64,000 bases of DNA from Nemertoderma westbladi (GCA_032718475.1 JAUCBJ010005470.1:21505-85504); one strand, 5' to 3'; positions 33,867 to 43,410 are shown, counted from the stretch's first letter. A program made the numbers and translations. Notes: generated from the letters alone by a model not told the origin.

Positions 33867-36800
33867 TTAAACGCATTTGTAATTGTCACCAATGTCTGCA
33901 GCAGGATCCGTAGTAGGGAACTTATCACCTCTTGTAGAATCACCACTGTCATTGCCTTCAAGAAGGCACAGCTTCTGGATGGGGCGTTGGTAGTGGCCCG
34001 ATTTCGTTCGTATCGTCACAGTCCTCTCAAGTCCGTCTTTGCTTGGGTGTATGGTCACGACCCGCGCCACAGGCCAGTGAACGCGGTCTTTGAGATCTTC
34101 TTTAACTAGTGCCATGTCGCCAACTGCGACGTTCCGGTAGGTGTTGTTCCATTTCCTCCTGGTCCGGAGGGTTATGAGGTACTCCTGGGCCCAAATTCTC
34201 CACCAATGCGCTGCCAATGCTTGGGCCTTTTTCCAGTTTGTATGTTTCGCGATCTCGTTGGGATCCGGGAACATGGTTTCTGGGAGAACGTGGGTTTTGG
34301 GTCTCCCCAGTAGGTGGTTAGGAGTGAGGGGCTCAACTGAGGCGTTCGCCATCCGGGTATTATGGCAGATTAGTCCGTGCTCTCCCGTTAATGGTGTCAA
34401 TGTTATCAACGTCATTATTATCATCAACAATCTTATTAGCCACCAAATCATGGGCACGCGCCAATGTCCATCTTTGAACGTGGCCTGATCAAAAATGTTG
34501 GTACAATATTGATCTTCCTCGGACGGATTCTCGTCCTTCTCGGCAAACTCTCGGGTCTTATCTCTCGGGTCTGAGCAATATCCCACGGATGTTACATTTT
34601 CTTTATTCTGACATTTAGGAAGATATGTATAGGTGTCAGTAGTTTCTTCCTTGATGCCGCAGAGGGTCCATCCCATTATGGTTCGTTCAGCGTAAAAGCC
34701 ATCATCTTTCTTTATGGATCGGGCGACATCTCCGGTAGGTATGTGTAATTCCGGTGTATCAAGTCCGATCAGTAGGGTGATGCGGTTTACGTCCAACTGC
34801 GGACACCTCAGATCTATATCGTCTCGGTCCAATTGTATGAGGGGGGCGTACTCGGCTGATTGTCGGAACCGCACTCGGAGGTCTGTGTGTACCAAGGCGT
34901 TTTTGATGGTTAGCTTGACCGTCTCGTAGCCCTTCATTACTCCTTCCATTTGGAGTTGCACCTCCCCAGACTCTACCTCTCGGTTATCGGTGATGGTTTG
35001 TATGGGCCGTTTACAAGGTTCGTATTCTAGGCCAAGTTGCTCGAGGAAATCCCGGTCGATGATGGTTCCGTCAGACCCATTATCAAGGAACGCGAGCGTC
35101 GTCAGGGATTTGCCGACTCCCTGAATCCTTACCGGGATTACCTTTGCGAAGACCATGTAGCGGCGATTTATAAGATTAATCGTGGCTGAAATGTTGGTTA
35201 CTTGTGGTTTATCGGTGGAGATTTTAAACGGATTGGTTTCTCTCCATTGGGTAATCCGGGTTCCTTTGGAAACGTGGTTCGTTTCTCCTCTTCGCTTGGC
35301 TTCGATCCGAAAGGGGAGGGTAGTGAAGTCGAAGTTCGCGGGGATGTGGAGGAGCGTGTGATGGCGTAGGTCGTTACAAACCGCACAACATGACCTTTGG
35401 TCGCAATCCCGAACGTAGTGACCTGTTCCAAGACACCGGAAGCATCCTCGGTGTTTCATCATCGCCTCGAAGCGTGGGACGAGTTCAGCAAACTGGAACT
35501 TTCCGCAGAATTCCAACTTATGTTTCTCTCCGCAGAAGAGACATATAGGGGAGGCTGTGGTGCCTTCCCTTTCGGGTGCCCAATTCGCTAGGTAGCATGC
35601 CCATTCTTCTGCTAAGGTCGGTTCCTCGTAATCCTCGTCATCCGAGTCCTCAGCCATACTGATGGCCATCGCACTCACAGGAGTAGGGCGGAATCTTGGG
35701 TTTGGAGTGGGTGCCCTGCTCTGGTAATTGCTCTCCATTGCGTCCAACTTGGCAAGACTCTGTTTCGAGAACATCGAGTCATTCATGGCTTCGGAGATAT
35801 CGTCCAGGAATGCCGACATTTCGAGGAAGCTGGGATCTCGATCTGGATGTCTGTGCCGGAGATCTACGCATTTATAGGCCCACTTACTTTGCAGCCATCC
35901 GGGGAACTTCCGGGCGATCTGTCGGAGGTTTAGAATGTTGTTCACCTGGTCCTCCTTATTTAAGGGTTTCAGAGTGTAGTAGGCATCCTTCATGGAATCT
36001 GAAAATTCCTGGAGGTTCTGTGGGTCCCCTAGTGATCCCGCGTCTTGTATCAGTTTCTCTAGAGTTTTATTAATTATAGTCCCGGTATTTCCGTATCTTT
36101 TGTCTAGAGTTTTCCATGCGTCGTAGTATGCTTCATGAGAACCTCCCTCAAAACAAGCGATGATTCGGCGTGGTTTGTCACCCAGGTATTGCGATAAATA
36201 TACCAGTTTCTGTGCATCGGCTATGTCCGTTGATCCAATCTGCGCAAAGAACCGTTTCTTGAATCTGAGGTAATCGACGGGATCTCCTTCGAAGGTGCGG
36301 ATCTCCATCTTGGGCATGGAGAGGCGGTTTTCCAATGCCCGGATAATGCCGATGTTGTCCGAACTGGAGTGGTTCGGAGGGTTATAGTTATTGGCACTCT
36401 CTCCCATACTCGATGGATCAATGGTAGGTGGAGTTTTAATGATGACGCGACTACGGGTTTGTGGTGTGGATGTGAACGGGTTGTTGGATCGAGGAGTGGC
36501 GTCCCGTTCCGAGTCCCTTTCAGGCTCGTACTTGGGTACACTCGCTGTCGTGGTGTTGGATGGGAAATAAGGTTCCTCATTCTTTAGCGTAGCCGGTGGG
36601 GGATGGAACACCGGGGCTTGTGCCGATAGCGTAGACTGTTTGGTAGGCGGGATCTCGGGTTTCGGAAGTTTCGCCGCTGTTGGTGTAAATGACTTTTCTA
36701 ACTCCGGTACCGGGATTGGTTCATATTCCTGATCTATATCCCTTTCCCAGTCCTCGTAGAGTTGAATATCTCGTTCTATAAGTGCGGCTTCGTATTCCGC

Positions 36801-37904
36801 GAGTTTTGCAATATCCGCATTCTTTTTGTGGATGAGAATTGCTTGGGCCTCGGCGTGTTGTTTACGCATTTCTGCTTCCCATTTACGTTGTTCGATCTCT
36901 CGTTCGGCCTCTCGTCCGCGTTGTTCGGCCTCCTGTTTGCGTTGTTCGGCCTGTCGTTCGTCCTCTCGTCTACGTTGTTCGATCTCTCGTTCGGCCTCTC
37001 GTCCGCGTTGTTCGGCCTCCTGTTTGCGTTGTTCGGCCTGCCGTTCGTCCTCTCGTCTATGTTGTTCGGCCTCTCGTCTATGTTGTTCGGCCTGCCGTTC
37101 GTCCTCTCGTTTACGTTGTTCGGCCTGCCGTTCGTCCTCTCGTCTATGTTGTTCGGCCTCCTGTTCGCGTTGTTCGGCCTGCCGTTCGGCCTCTCGTCTA
37201 TGTTGTTCGGCCTCCTGTTCGCGTTGTTCGGCCTGCCGTTCGGCCGCTTGTTCGGCCTCTCGCTTTTGTGTTTCGGCGGCTAATACATCTTGCTCGGCTT
37301 GCAGTTGAATATACTCATCTTCCATCCGAGCTTTGAGGGCTAATGCCTTCCGTTCTCGGAGTTGGTCTCGGAGTGGCGGCGCCCCTTGAGAACTGCGCGC
37401 TGATCCGGATATCTCGCTCCTAGCGCTGGAGTGCTGATTTCTAGCGGACCCCGTTCTCTTTCGATGTACTGCTGTCCTGATGCTGGAGGATCGTACCGAT
37501 TCCGCGTCTGTTCTTTCAGCCCTCTTGTAATACTGTTCTTCATAGCCTCTCACAAGGCTGAGGGTCCTCCGGTGTTGTTTGCGGAACCCATCTAGATGTA
37601 TAACGTGTTCTTCCAACTTGGGGTAGTTTTCCTGATCAGTGGAGGGAACGAGCTCTTGGTACGCCTGTATCATTCTTTCGTACCGCTGTAGGATATTTCG
37701 GATACTTTGAAGCTGAGTTTGTACCTCATTGAGGGGGGTTTTGACTCCCTTGAGTTGTTTCTCCATCCGTTGATACGCTCGGGTTACTCCGCCTTTGAGA
37801 GCCCCTAGCCGACGGGTCATGTTCTTGACGTTTGGTACTTCGTCGGCTTCCGAGTCTGTGTGGTGATCCATCTCGTCGGTATCGGATACGTTATTTGTCG
37901 TCAT
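33867..37904 (-). CDS. gag-protease fused to integrase C-terminus (element C)
   Basis: 1345 codons, ATG at 37902-37904. Residues ~190-340 are a repetitive charged coiled coil (RQAEQRRREDE-type units). DUF1759-like gag starts near 530 (MEIRTFEGDPVDYLRFKKRF). Cysteine clusters lie at ~784-855 (CLFCGEKHKLEFC, CFRCLGTGHYVRDC). A DUF1758-like retropepsin with FLDNGSDGTII lies near 938, D-N-G-S replacing the usual D-T-G/A-S. After GHWRVPM, where RT should begin, a ~20-residue hydrophobic stretch (~1149-1170) is followed at ~1186 by the integrase C-terminal region (LTPNHLLGRPK, RRKWNNTY, GDMALVKED). RT, RNase H and the integrase D,D,E core are missing, yet the frame is kept across the join. Confidence 0.88.
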   Translation of the reverse strand: MTTNNVSDTDEMDHHTDSEADEVPNVKNMTRRLGALKGGVTRAYQRMEKQLKGVKTPLNEVQTQLQSIRNILQRYERMIQAYQELVPSTDQENYPKLEEHVIHLDGFRKQHRRTLSLVRGYEEQYYKRAERTDAESVRSSSIRTAVHRKRTGSARNQHSSARSEISGSARSSQGAPPLRDQLRERKALALKARMEDEYIQLQAEQDVLAAETQKREAEQAAERQAEQREQEAEQHRREAERQAEQREQEAEQHRREDERQAEQRKREDERQAEQHRREAEQHRREDERQAEQRKQEAEQRGREAEREIEQRRREDERQAEQRKQEAEQRGREAEREIEQRKWEAEMRKQHAEAQAILIHKKNADIAKLAEYEAALIERDIQLYEDWERDIDQEYEPIPVPELEKSFTPTAAKLPKPEIPPTKQSTLSAQAPVFHPPPATLKNEEPYFPSNTTTASVPKYEPERDSERDATPRSNNPFTSTPQTRSRVIIKTPPTIDPSSMGESANNYNPPNHSSSDNIGIIRALENRLSMPKMEIRTFEGDPVDYLRFKKRFFAQIGSTDIADAQKLVYLSQYLGDKPRRIIACFEGGSHEAYYDAWKTLDKRYGNTGTIINKTLEKLIQDAGSLGDPQNLQEFSDSMKDAYYTLKPLNKEDQVNNILNLRQIARKFPGWLQSKWAYKCVDLRHRHPDRDPSFLEMSAFLDDISEAMNDSMFSKQSLAKLDAMESNYQSRAPTPNPRFRPTPVSAMAISMAEDSDDEDYEEPTLAEEWACYLANWAPEREGTTASPICLFCGEKHKLEFCGKFQFAELVPRFEAMMKHRGCFRCLGTGHYVRDCDQRSCCAVCNDLRHHTLLHIPANFDFTTLPFRIEAKRRGETNHVSKGTRITQWRETNPFKISTDKPQVTNISATINLINRRYMVFAKVIPVRIQGVGKSLTTLAFLDNGSDGTIIDRDFLEQLGLEYEPCKRPIQTITDNREVESGEVQLQMEGVMKGYETVKLTIKNALVHTDLRVRFRQSAEYAPLIQLDRDDIDLRCPQLDVNRITLLIGLDTPELHIPTGDVARSIKKDDGFYAERTIMGWTLCGIKEETTDTYTYLPKCQNKENVTSVGYCSDPRDKTREFAEKDENPSEEDQYCTNIFDQATFKDGHWRVPMIWWLIRLLMIIMTLITLTPLTGEHGLICHNTRMANASVEPLTPNHLLGRPKTHVLPETMFPDPNEIAKHTNWKKAQALAAHWWRIWAQEYLITLRTRRKWNNTYRNVAVGDMALVKEDLKDRVHWPVARVVTIHPSKDGLERTVTIRTKSGHYQRPIQKLCLLEGNDSGDSTRGDKFPTTDPAADIGDNYKCV
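36506..36531. repeat. Dispersed ~24-bp motif inside the gag ORF
   Basis: The subtype ccgagtccctttcaggctcg matches the first LTR copy. In gag it is read YEPERDSERD, one frame different from the copy in the accessory ORF. Confidence 0.88.
36880..37270 (-). repeat. Coding tandem repeats for gag coiled coil (element C)
   Basis: Roughly ten units of 30-60 bp, each containing tgttcggcctcc or tgttcggcctgccgttcg. They encode EQ/RR/AE-rich heptads. The plus-strand frames across this block are open but are pure shadows. Confidence 0.88.
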
Positions 37905-38092
37905 TGTAACGCCTCGTCGATAGCTAGATACGCGATGTCATAAAACAGTTCCTCGTAGGTATTGTACTCAGCTTGGACCACCCGAACGGTAATCCTGAAT
38001 CGTCCGACGTTCGTTCCTTGTACTTCAACTTCGACGTGCCAGATTCCTGGCTCAACTTGGATTATATCAATGGGTGTGATCGATACTTCCAT
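37901..38092 (-). CDS. Small 63-codon ORF upstream of gag, ATGA overlap
   Basis: It starts at an ATG and its stop TGA overlaps the gag ATG as ATGA, so its last base pairs are shared with gag. The product is acidic with alternating hydrophobic residues (GIWHVEVEVQGTNVGRF) and looks like a short beta-rich domain; no family was recognised. The arrangement is what a termination-reinitiation design would need, but an unrelated upstream ORF is possible. Confidence 0.5.
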   Translation of the reverse strand: MEVSITPIDIIQVEPGIWHVEVEVQGTNVGRFRITVRVVQAEYNTYEELFYDIAYLAIDEALQ

Positions 38093-38342
38093 TCCCTGTT
38101 AACAACTCTCCAAATATGTGATCTGCCGACTACGAGTTGGTTAGATCGAGTTTGTTGATTAATTAAACCACGACTTTGTCTCAACTCAAATACCAGAGTT
38201 TCCTCGTAGTGGGTGCTGGCAAGCACGTAGAGAGTTTTGAAGAGTATTGAAGGATTCTCAACTGCCACCAGTTGAAGTTGACCGTAATTATTCTTAATTT
38301 TGACACCCTGTCAAAATTAACCGCATTAATTATTCTTAATTT
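38093..38342 (-). other. Untranslated leader of element C
   Basis: 250 bp between the 5' LTR and the small ORF. The words taattattcttaatttt occur twice, 42 bp apart, the second at the LTR edge, so a small duplication has happened there. A TGGTGGCAG sequence at 38262-38270 could be a displaced primer-binding site. Confidence 0.45.
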
Positions 38343-39952
38343 TGTTGCCGTTATCCCAACACCAGGGGGGAAAAACGCCGATGCTGGAGACGTGACTTTA
38401 CAGACCACTGAGCCCCGGCCAGTCACCGGATATTGATTTTGGAGAAGGAATGATTTCTGAGATGCAGGGTTGCGGTTGAGAAAAAGCTGCATTAGTTGGA
38501 TATACTCTTTAATGTAACTGAACTCTGTTGAACCTGGTCAACAATATTGAACCCTATTGAACCCTGATTAAGAATAATTTTGGGCTTCCCCAAATCAATA
38601 TACACCAAATATTCACAATAATTATACACGATAATATAAATCCCTACGGTATATTATTTAATTACCCACTGTTCGCTCAGATTTTAGCCTACCTAATGTT
38701 CCCCAGATTTTCCCTTGGTCCTAGTCTTAGTGCCGTAGTGTCGGTGTCGGTCGACCCTGTCGCGTGTCCGTTCCACCCCTCACGAACCCCGAAGGGAACG
38801 ATCATCGAGAACCAGCACGGCTTGGCTAAGGGTCGGTCCAGTCGGTAGACTCTGTCGCGTATCCGTACCGCCCCTCTCGAACCCCGAAGGGATCGGTCAT
38901 CGAGAACCAGTATGGCTTAGCTAGGAGTCTGTCGTGTCGGTGGACCCGTTCGCGTGTCCGTTCCACCCCTCACGAACCCCGAAGGGAACGATCATCGAGA
39001 ACCAGAATGGCTTGGCTAGGGGTCCGTCGGTTCATCGCAGAAACCCAACCACCTAGGCTTTCCGAGTCCCTTTCAGGCTCGTAGTCGCTTCGGCAGCCAA
39101 GAAACTGCTCCGAACAGTCGGTAGGCCAGTAGAGTCTAGTCCTTTGTCTTTCGACCCCATCGCGTGTCCGTTCCACCCCTCACGAACCCCGAAGGGAACG
39201 ATCATCGAGAACCAGTACGGCTTGGCTAAGGGGTCTGTCGTCGGTTCCCGTCGCAGATCCCGGTACAAGCAGTCAGCGTTCCGAGTTCTTTTCAGTCTCG
39301 TAGTAGCTGCCGTTGACCAGAGACCGCTAAGGGCAGTCCTCGTCAAACCCGTCCTGTGGCCAGCCCTTTCGCATGTCCGTCCCACCCCTCGCGAACCCCG
39401 AAGGGATCGGTCATCGAGAACCAGTACGGCTTAGCTCAGGGGGCAGTCGTTAGTTGGCCACCCGTTCGCGTGTCCGCTCCACCCCTCACGAACCCCGAAG
39501 GGTTCGATCATCGAGAACCAGAACGGCTTGGCTACTAAGGGGCCGTCGTTTCCCGTCGCAAATCCCTGACACAAGCAGTCAGCGTTCCGAGTTCTTTTCA
39601 GTCTCGTAATAACTGCTGTTGGCCAGGGACCGCTAAGGGCAGTCCTTGTCCTTTAGGCCTGGCGCATTACCAAATCCACCCCTACAGGCAGCAGGAAGTT
39701 GGCCAGGGCCTAATAGTACTCAGGCTAACCTGAATACTGCTTGCATTTTCCATCCCCCCCTGGCCCTTATAACTATGAAATTTTTCCCGCACCCTGTAAG
39801 TTGCCCCAAAGTTCGCCCATAAATCGCCCCCAGTTTATTGAATGTGCCCAAAACCCATGGTCCCGCACCCAGTAGTAATATCGGAATAATCAATTTTAAA
39901 TAAATACAAAAATATTCAACTCGCGTTATGGAAAGTTGAAATACCGCGAACA
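38343..39952 (-). repeat. 5' LTR of element C
   Basis: 1610 bp, TGTTGCCG to GCGAACA, with the same hairpin array and three motif copies (about 39059-39083, 39280-39303 and 39586-39609) as the 3' LTR. One base shorter because of a change around 39257-39266. Confidence 0.92.
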
Positions 39953-39957
39953 AGTTC
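39953..39957. other. Target-site duplication AGTTC, right copy
   Basis: Matches 28226-28230. RT codons of element B resume directly from here. Confidence 0.9.
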
Positions 39958-41140
39958 CTCATCGCCGTCGTACCATAGGAAGCGTTGGCTGTCGCTATCC
40001 TCTTCCGTTACACTGACTTGGTTGAACATGCCTTCGATGTCGCAGGTGAAAGCGTGTTTACCATTCCTGAATCTGAGTAGGACCTCGATCCCTGAGTTGT
40101 AGATGTTGGGACCCTCCAGCAGATAATCGTTTAGGCATTTTCCGTTGGTCTTGGCTGATGCGTCAACTACCATCCGCAGTTTACCTTTCTTCGGGTCTAT
40201 AGCCACGTGGAGTGGCAGGTAATAGGTCCTGTCAGTGTTTGGTTCGTCGACCGGTAACTCCACGGCCCATCCTTTCTCAACATACTTTCTAATTGTCTTG
40301 TGGATGTACTCATTCTTCTCGGGGCTCCGTTTTAACGTCTGCTTTAACTTGCGAAGCCTCGTAAGTACCATCCCTTTGTTGTTGGGTAACGGTAGCTTCG
40401 GTAGCTTCCATACCATCCCTATGGTATACCGCCCCTCATCGCATGTCATCGATTCCTTTACACTTTGTAAAGCCTGCTTGTCTTCTACCGAGGTTCCGAC
40501 CCCAGTCTCCTTTAACCCCTCAAAATCCTGCCTGAGCAGTCTCCTGAGCTGCTCCTCTGCTCCCTCATCCTCCATCTCTCGCATAGTTCCCGCGAACATG
40601 CATCCTGATGTCTCCGATATCCTAAATGGTATCTTACTCCTGATTGGGCCACTCAGCGTCCACCCGAATGGTGTCAATATCGCCACCGGGTCACACTGCC
40701 TGTCTTCGCCGAAGACCATTTGCATTCTCTCCTGGGCCGTCGGGCAGTCCATTCCTACTATGATGGATACCTTCCTGACGTCCACCTCTGGGATTGAGAA
40801 GTCGATACTGTCCAGGAATCTATATTGTTCGACCTCGATGTTGGTTGGCCGCCTGGCGTTAATGTTTATCGACTCTATCACCTGGATGGGGTCGATGCTT
40901 GCCCCATAGTCGCATCCTGGTGCTATCGCTGCTATCGCGCACCATCCGGTCCTCATCTCCAGGATCTCATCTTTGCTGGAGATGGTTGTTACCGCCATTC
41001 TACTTGGCCTCGTTCTCAATCCTCGGCCACCATCTCCTCCTCACCAATCATCTCCTCGGCCACCCAATTCTCGACTAATGTGAAGGCAGCTCCACTGTCG
41101 ACCAGCATCAGTGTGGTCAATGATCGATTGCCTTCCCCGA
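39953..41140 (-). pseudogene. Protease end and RT (N-terminal half) of BEL element B
   Basis: About 350 codons upstream of the insertion point. The last part of a DUF1758-like protease (VSIIVGMDCPTAQE, ILTPFGWTLSGPI) is followed by the RT entry: YTIGMVWKLP, RKYVEKGWAVELP, RTYYLPLHVAIDP, LRMVVDASAKTNG and HAFTCDIEGMFNQV, ending FLWYDGDEEL. It is open until it runs into the LTR of element C. The true continuation is at 28230 and below. Confidence 0.88.
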
Positions 41141-41420
41141 TCACTCACACTGGTACTACCCCAAGTAGTACCGTTCCTCTTTTCTTCGCCCCTACGGTGC
41201 TCGTTGCCATTGTCTGACCTTTACTTTGACCGAATTTAATTGGCGTTTCTTCGCATTGGCCGGCTCTATGTCCACCCATTACACACCGAGAACAGATCTC
41301 ATTTCGTCTCGCGTATTCTACCTGATCTTCCCTGGGTAGCGCTTGCCAGTACCTGCAGTTCATGGTCTGATGAAGTGCATTTGTATGTAATTGGCATTCT
41401 CTCTGGGTTGTAATGTAGCC
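41141..41420 (-). pseudogene. gag zinc-knuckle remnant of BEL element B
   Basis: The frame contains HQTMNCRYWQALPREDQ and then ICSRCVMGGHRAGQC, the typical paired cysteine clusters before the protease of BEL gag. It continues into TVGAKKRGTV and is out of phase with the protease segment below. Everything upstream of about 41420 (coiled coil and capsid) is deleted. Confidence 0.75.
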
Positions 41421-41510
41421 GTCCTTATTTATTTTTTTTTTTAATTATTTAATTCAGCAAAGTTATAAAGCCATAGAGTAAAAACTAAAGCACAACCGTA
41501 AGGAATATGT

Positions 41511-41747
41511 CTTGTCACCTTCCCATCCCCTGCGTGTGCTTCCCCCCCCCCCCCCCCCCCCACTGCTATCTCTCTCTCTCTCTCTCCCGGAGGTATAACC
41601 TCTGACCCCCGCTGTGTGTTCCCTTGGGGCCTATTGTCCCCGCTTATTGGGGTGATACAAGGTTGATTGGTAATCAACCTTGTAGTTCAATATTGCTTAA
41701 AACCCAACTCTCTGTGGGCCTGGCTAGCAGAATTGAATACGCTAACA
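41511..41747 (-). repeat. Truncated 5' LTR of BEL element B
   Basis: Matches 23570-23790 but lacks the other ~370 bp of the LTR. The poly-C run is about 20 bases here against 7 in the 3' LTR, and the CT run is also longer. A single deletion removed the inner LTR part, leader and most of gag. Confidence 0.85.
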
Positions 41748-41752
41748 AGTAT
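41748..41752. other. Target-site duplication AGTAT, right copy
   Basis: Matches 23197-23201. Confidence 0.85.
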
Positions 41753-41870
41753 CCTATCCTGCTCTAAGAATGACATTGTCATTACTGGTGATCTTAGTAT
41801 AGATGTAAATAAAATATCATTCCTTTCAATACCTTATTTATACATGTTAAACCCGCGTTTTCCCACTAGA
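41753..41870 (+). pseudogene. LINE endonuclease fragment flanking BEL element B
   Basis: A short plus-strand frame reads SKNDIVITGDLSIDVNK, the usual strand-turn motif of APE endonucleases in CR1/Jockey-type LINEs (GDxNID). The sequence left of 23201 may be its upstream part. Too short for a firm family. Confidence 0.5.
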
Positions 41871-42044
41871 ATTTTCCCACAACTAACCATTACCCTATTT
41901 TCTAAGAAACATCTCACTACTTTTCAGAACCACCTATAAAATATATTTACAATTATAGTTTGTTTAATAGAGAATACTTTTTAAACATGCTTAATAATTG
42001 TGTTTTTATTTCTCCTGGCTGATGTTGTAGGCCAATTTAAGATC

Positions 42045-42700
42045 TTACTTAGCAGCCTTTACAGCATTGTCAGTTCTGAGTTTCTCCCAATCATAGTTAA
42101 TTTGCTTGCTTGTCGTCCTGGGTTTGCTGGCTCTCATACTGATTCTGATCTCTGCAGTCCTGATTCTGTGGTCTGAACCAATTAGGTTGAATGAGCTGTA
42201 TGCCTTGCAGTTAATCGTGCTGCATCTCCACTTTTTGTTGATATAAATGTAATCCAGTTGTGCTTTGGTTCCATTAGGGTATTGAAAGGTCCATAGCTTC
42301 CCCTTACTCTTTTCGAATGTGCTGTTTGTTGGTATCAATTCACATTCTTCCATTAGGTCTAAAAGTAAGCACCCATTTTGTTCGAACTGGTGTTATAGGT
42401 GTAACCCAATTTGCACATTCAGGTCACCAGCAATATAAGTCCAGTCAGATCTTCATAAAACTTGACTGCTTGTTCTGAGGCATTGGTTGGACTGTAGCAA
42501 CATATTACTGTTGTCTTGGGATTCCCATCAAATATTGCAAGCATGACCCTGGAATTTATAGATTCGATGTTGTTTGGGGTAAGAAGTGCAAATGGTCTTA
42601 GTAGAATTCCTACTCCACCAATTGATGCATTGGCCGAATTTATTACTGCTGAGCTTGTTACTAAGGTCAATCCATTTTTAGTGTCATTGTACATTGTCAT
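42045..42700 (-). pseudogene. RTE-like LINE endonuclease fragment (second family)
   Basis: Two frames cover an APE endonuclease: VICCYSPTNASEQAVKFYED in the upper part, then KGKLWTFQYPNGTKAQLDYI and IGSDHRIRTAEIRISMRASK. Spacing and motif order match the endonuclease of the RTE-like copies at 14.6 kb, but the sequence is clearly a different family. Frameshifted near 42360-42420 and without RT. Confidence 0.7.
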
Positions 42701-42741
42701 TAAATCCTATACTATAAAAAAGTTATATAAATATAACGAAC

Positions 42742-43410
42742 CTTCTGCAACTTCAACCTGAGTCTCGAGTTCTAAACTCTCCTCATAAATGTCTTGCAAC
42801 CCAACTGATGGTACGTAGCAGCTGTAATACCGGGCATGGGCTATGTATCCTTGAAATCGAGTATTCGCATTTGGTTGACTTCCTATTGTTAGAGTGTTGG
42901 ATTCTCCAGAAATCAAAGTTGTTGAAGGAGATTCAAAATCCTTACTTCGAGGATTTGGATTCCCAACTTTTCGACTGTATAATGTAACTTTCTTCTCCAC
43001 GGCATTGACTCTTAAGGCCACCATATGCCAAACATTAATTTCTAGAGCATTATCCAATCTAAACACTGTTTTTGGTCCACCATTCATACTGTTGTACCAA
43101 AGTGTGGATATACTCGGGTATAAAAGAAAATGTGAACCTCTTGGACTAGAATCTCCAAATTCAATGATGGAACCTGTTCCACCAAATATCGGCTTTATAA
43201 ATGCTGTCAATGTAAATGTTTCTGAGAGCAGTTCAATACCATGTTGAATAGAAACATAACCTTCACGGAAATACATGGCCTGGTTATTAACTCCTGCTGG
43301 TCCGACACCAAATGATATTCTCTTATAAATGGTTCCATTTAGATCCCCAAGTTTATCAGTAGCTCCATACTGGATACTCAATGGCCAGTAGGCTTGAGTA
43401 GCACAGGAAC
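42742..43410 (-). CDS. Laminin-G-like exon E (type I)
   Basis: 669 bp, phase 1-1. The acceptor TTTACAG precedes GTTCCTGTGC, and the donor is GTTCGTTAT. It is close to exon D but has FQGYIAHARYYSCYVPSVGLQ and NANTRF in place of D's NGNNAF. It lies on the right side of BEL element B, so exons E and D are neighbours once the transposon is removed. Confidence 0.83.

Larger units (their letters stand above)
28231..39952 (-). mobile_element. Young LTR element C (BEL-derived, lacks RT), carrying an accessory ORF
   Basis: 11,722 bp on the minus strand with LTRs of 1611 and 1610 bp that differ at only a handful of bases, a 5-bp AGTTC duplication and a G-rich polypurine tract, so insertion is recent and complete. 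In transcript order it has a 5' LTR, leader, 63-codon ORF, 1345-codon gag-protease ORF fused to an integrase C-terminus, a repeat-rich spacer, an 866-codon ORF, the polypurine tract and a 3' LTR. RT, RNase H and the integrase catalytic core are absent. The two large ORFs are free of stops, which suggests selection or very recent amplification. It is probably non-autonomous and mobilised in trans by a related BEL element. Confidence 0.9.
23202..41747 (-). mobile_element. BEL/Pao element B (old), interrupted by element C
   Basis: The minus-strand element is flanked by AGTAT duplications. Its 3' LTR (23202-23790) is complete. The 5' LTR (41511-41747) keeps only 237 bp of the outer part. The internal part holds a gag remnant, protease, RT, RNase H-like domain and integrase, with several stops and frameshifts. 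Element C (28231-39952) is inserted in its RT. Original length without C would have been roughly 7 kb or more. Divergence, the truncated gag and the nonsense codons show it is older than C. Confidence 0.88.

Noticed and set aside
36762-37336. Three long plus-strand frames (Leu/Phe-, Ser/Arg- and Val/Arg-rich).
   Set aside because: Antisense shadows of the repetitive gag coiled-coil coding region.
38252-38270. TGGTGGCAG as primer-binding site of element C.
   Set aside because: It lies ~73 bp from the LTR edge, whereas a primer-binding site is normally within a few bases. A nearby 42-bp duplication explains only part of the distance, so it is recorded as possible but not called.
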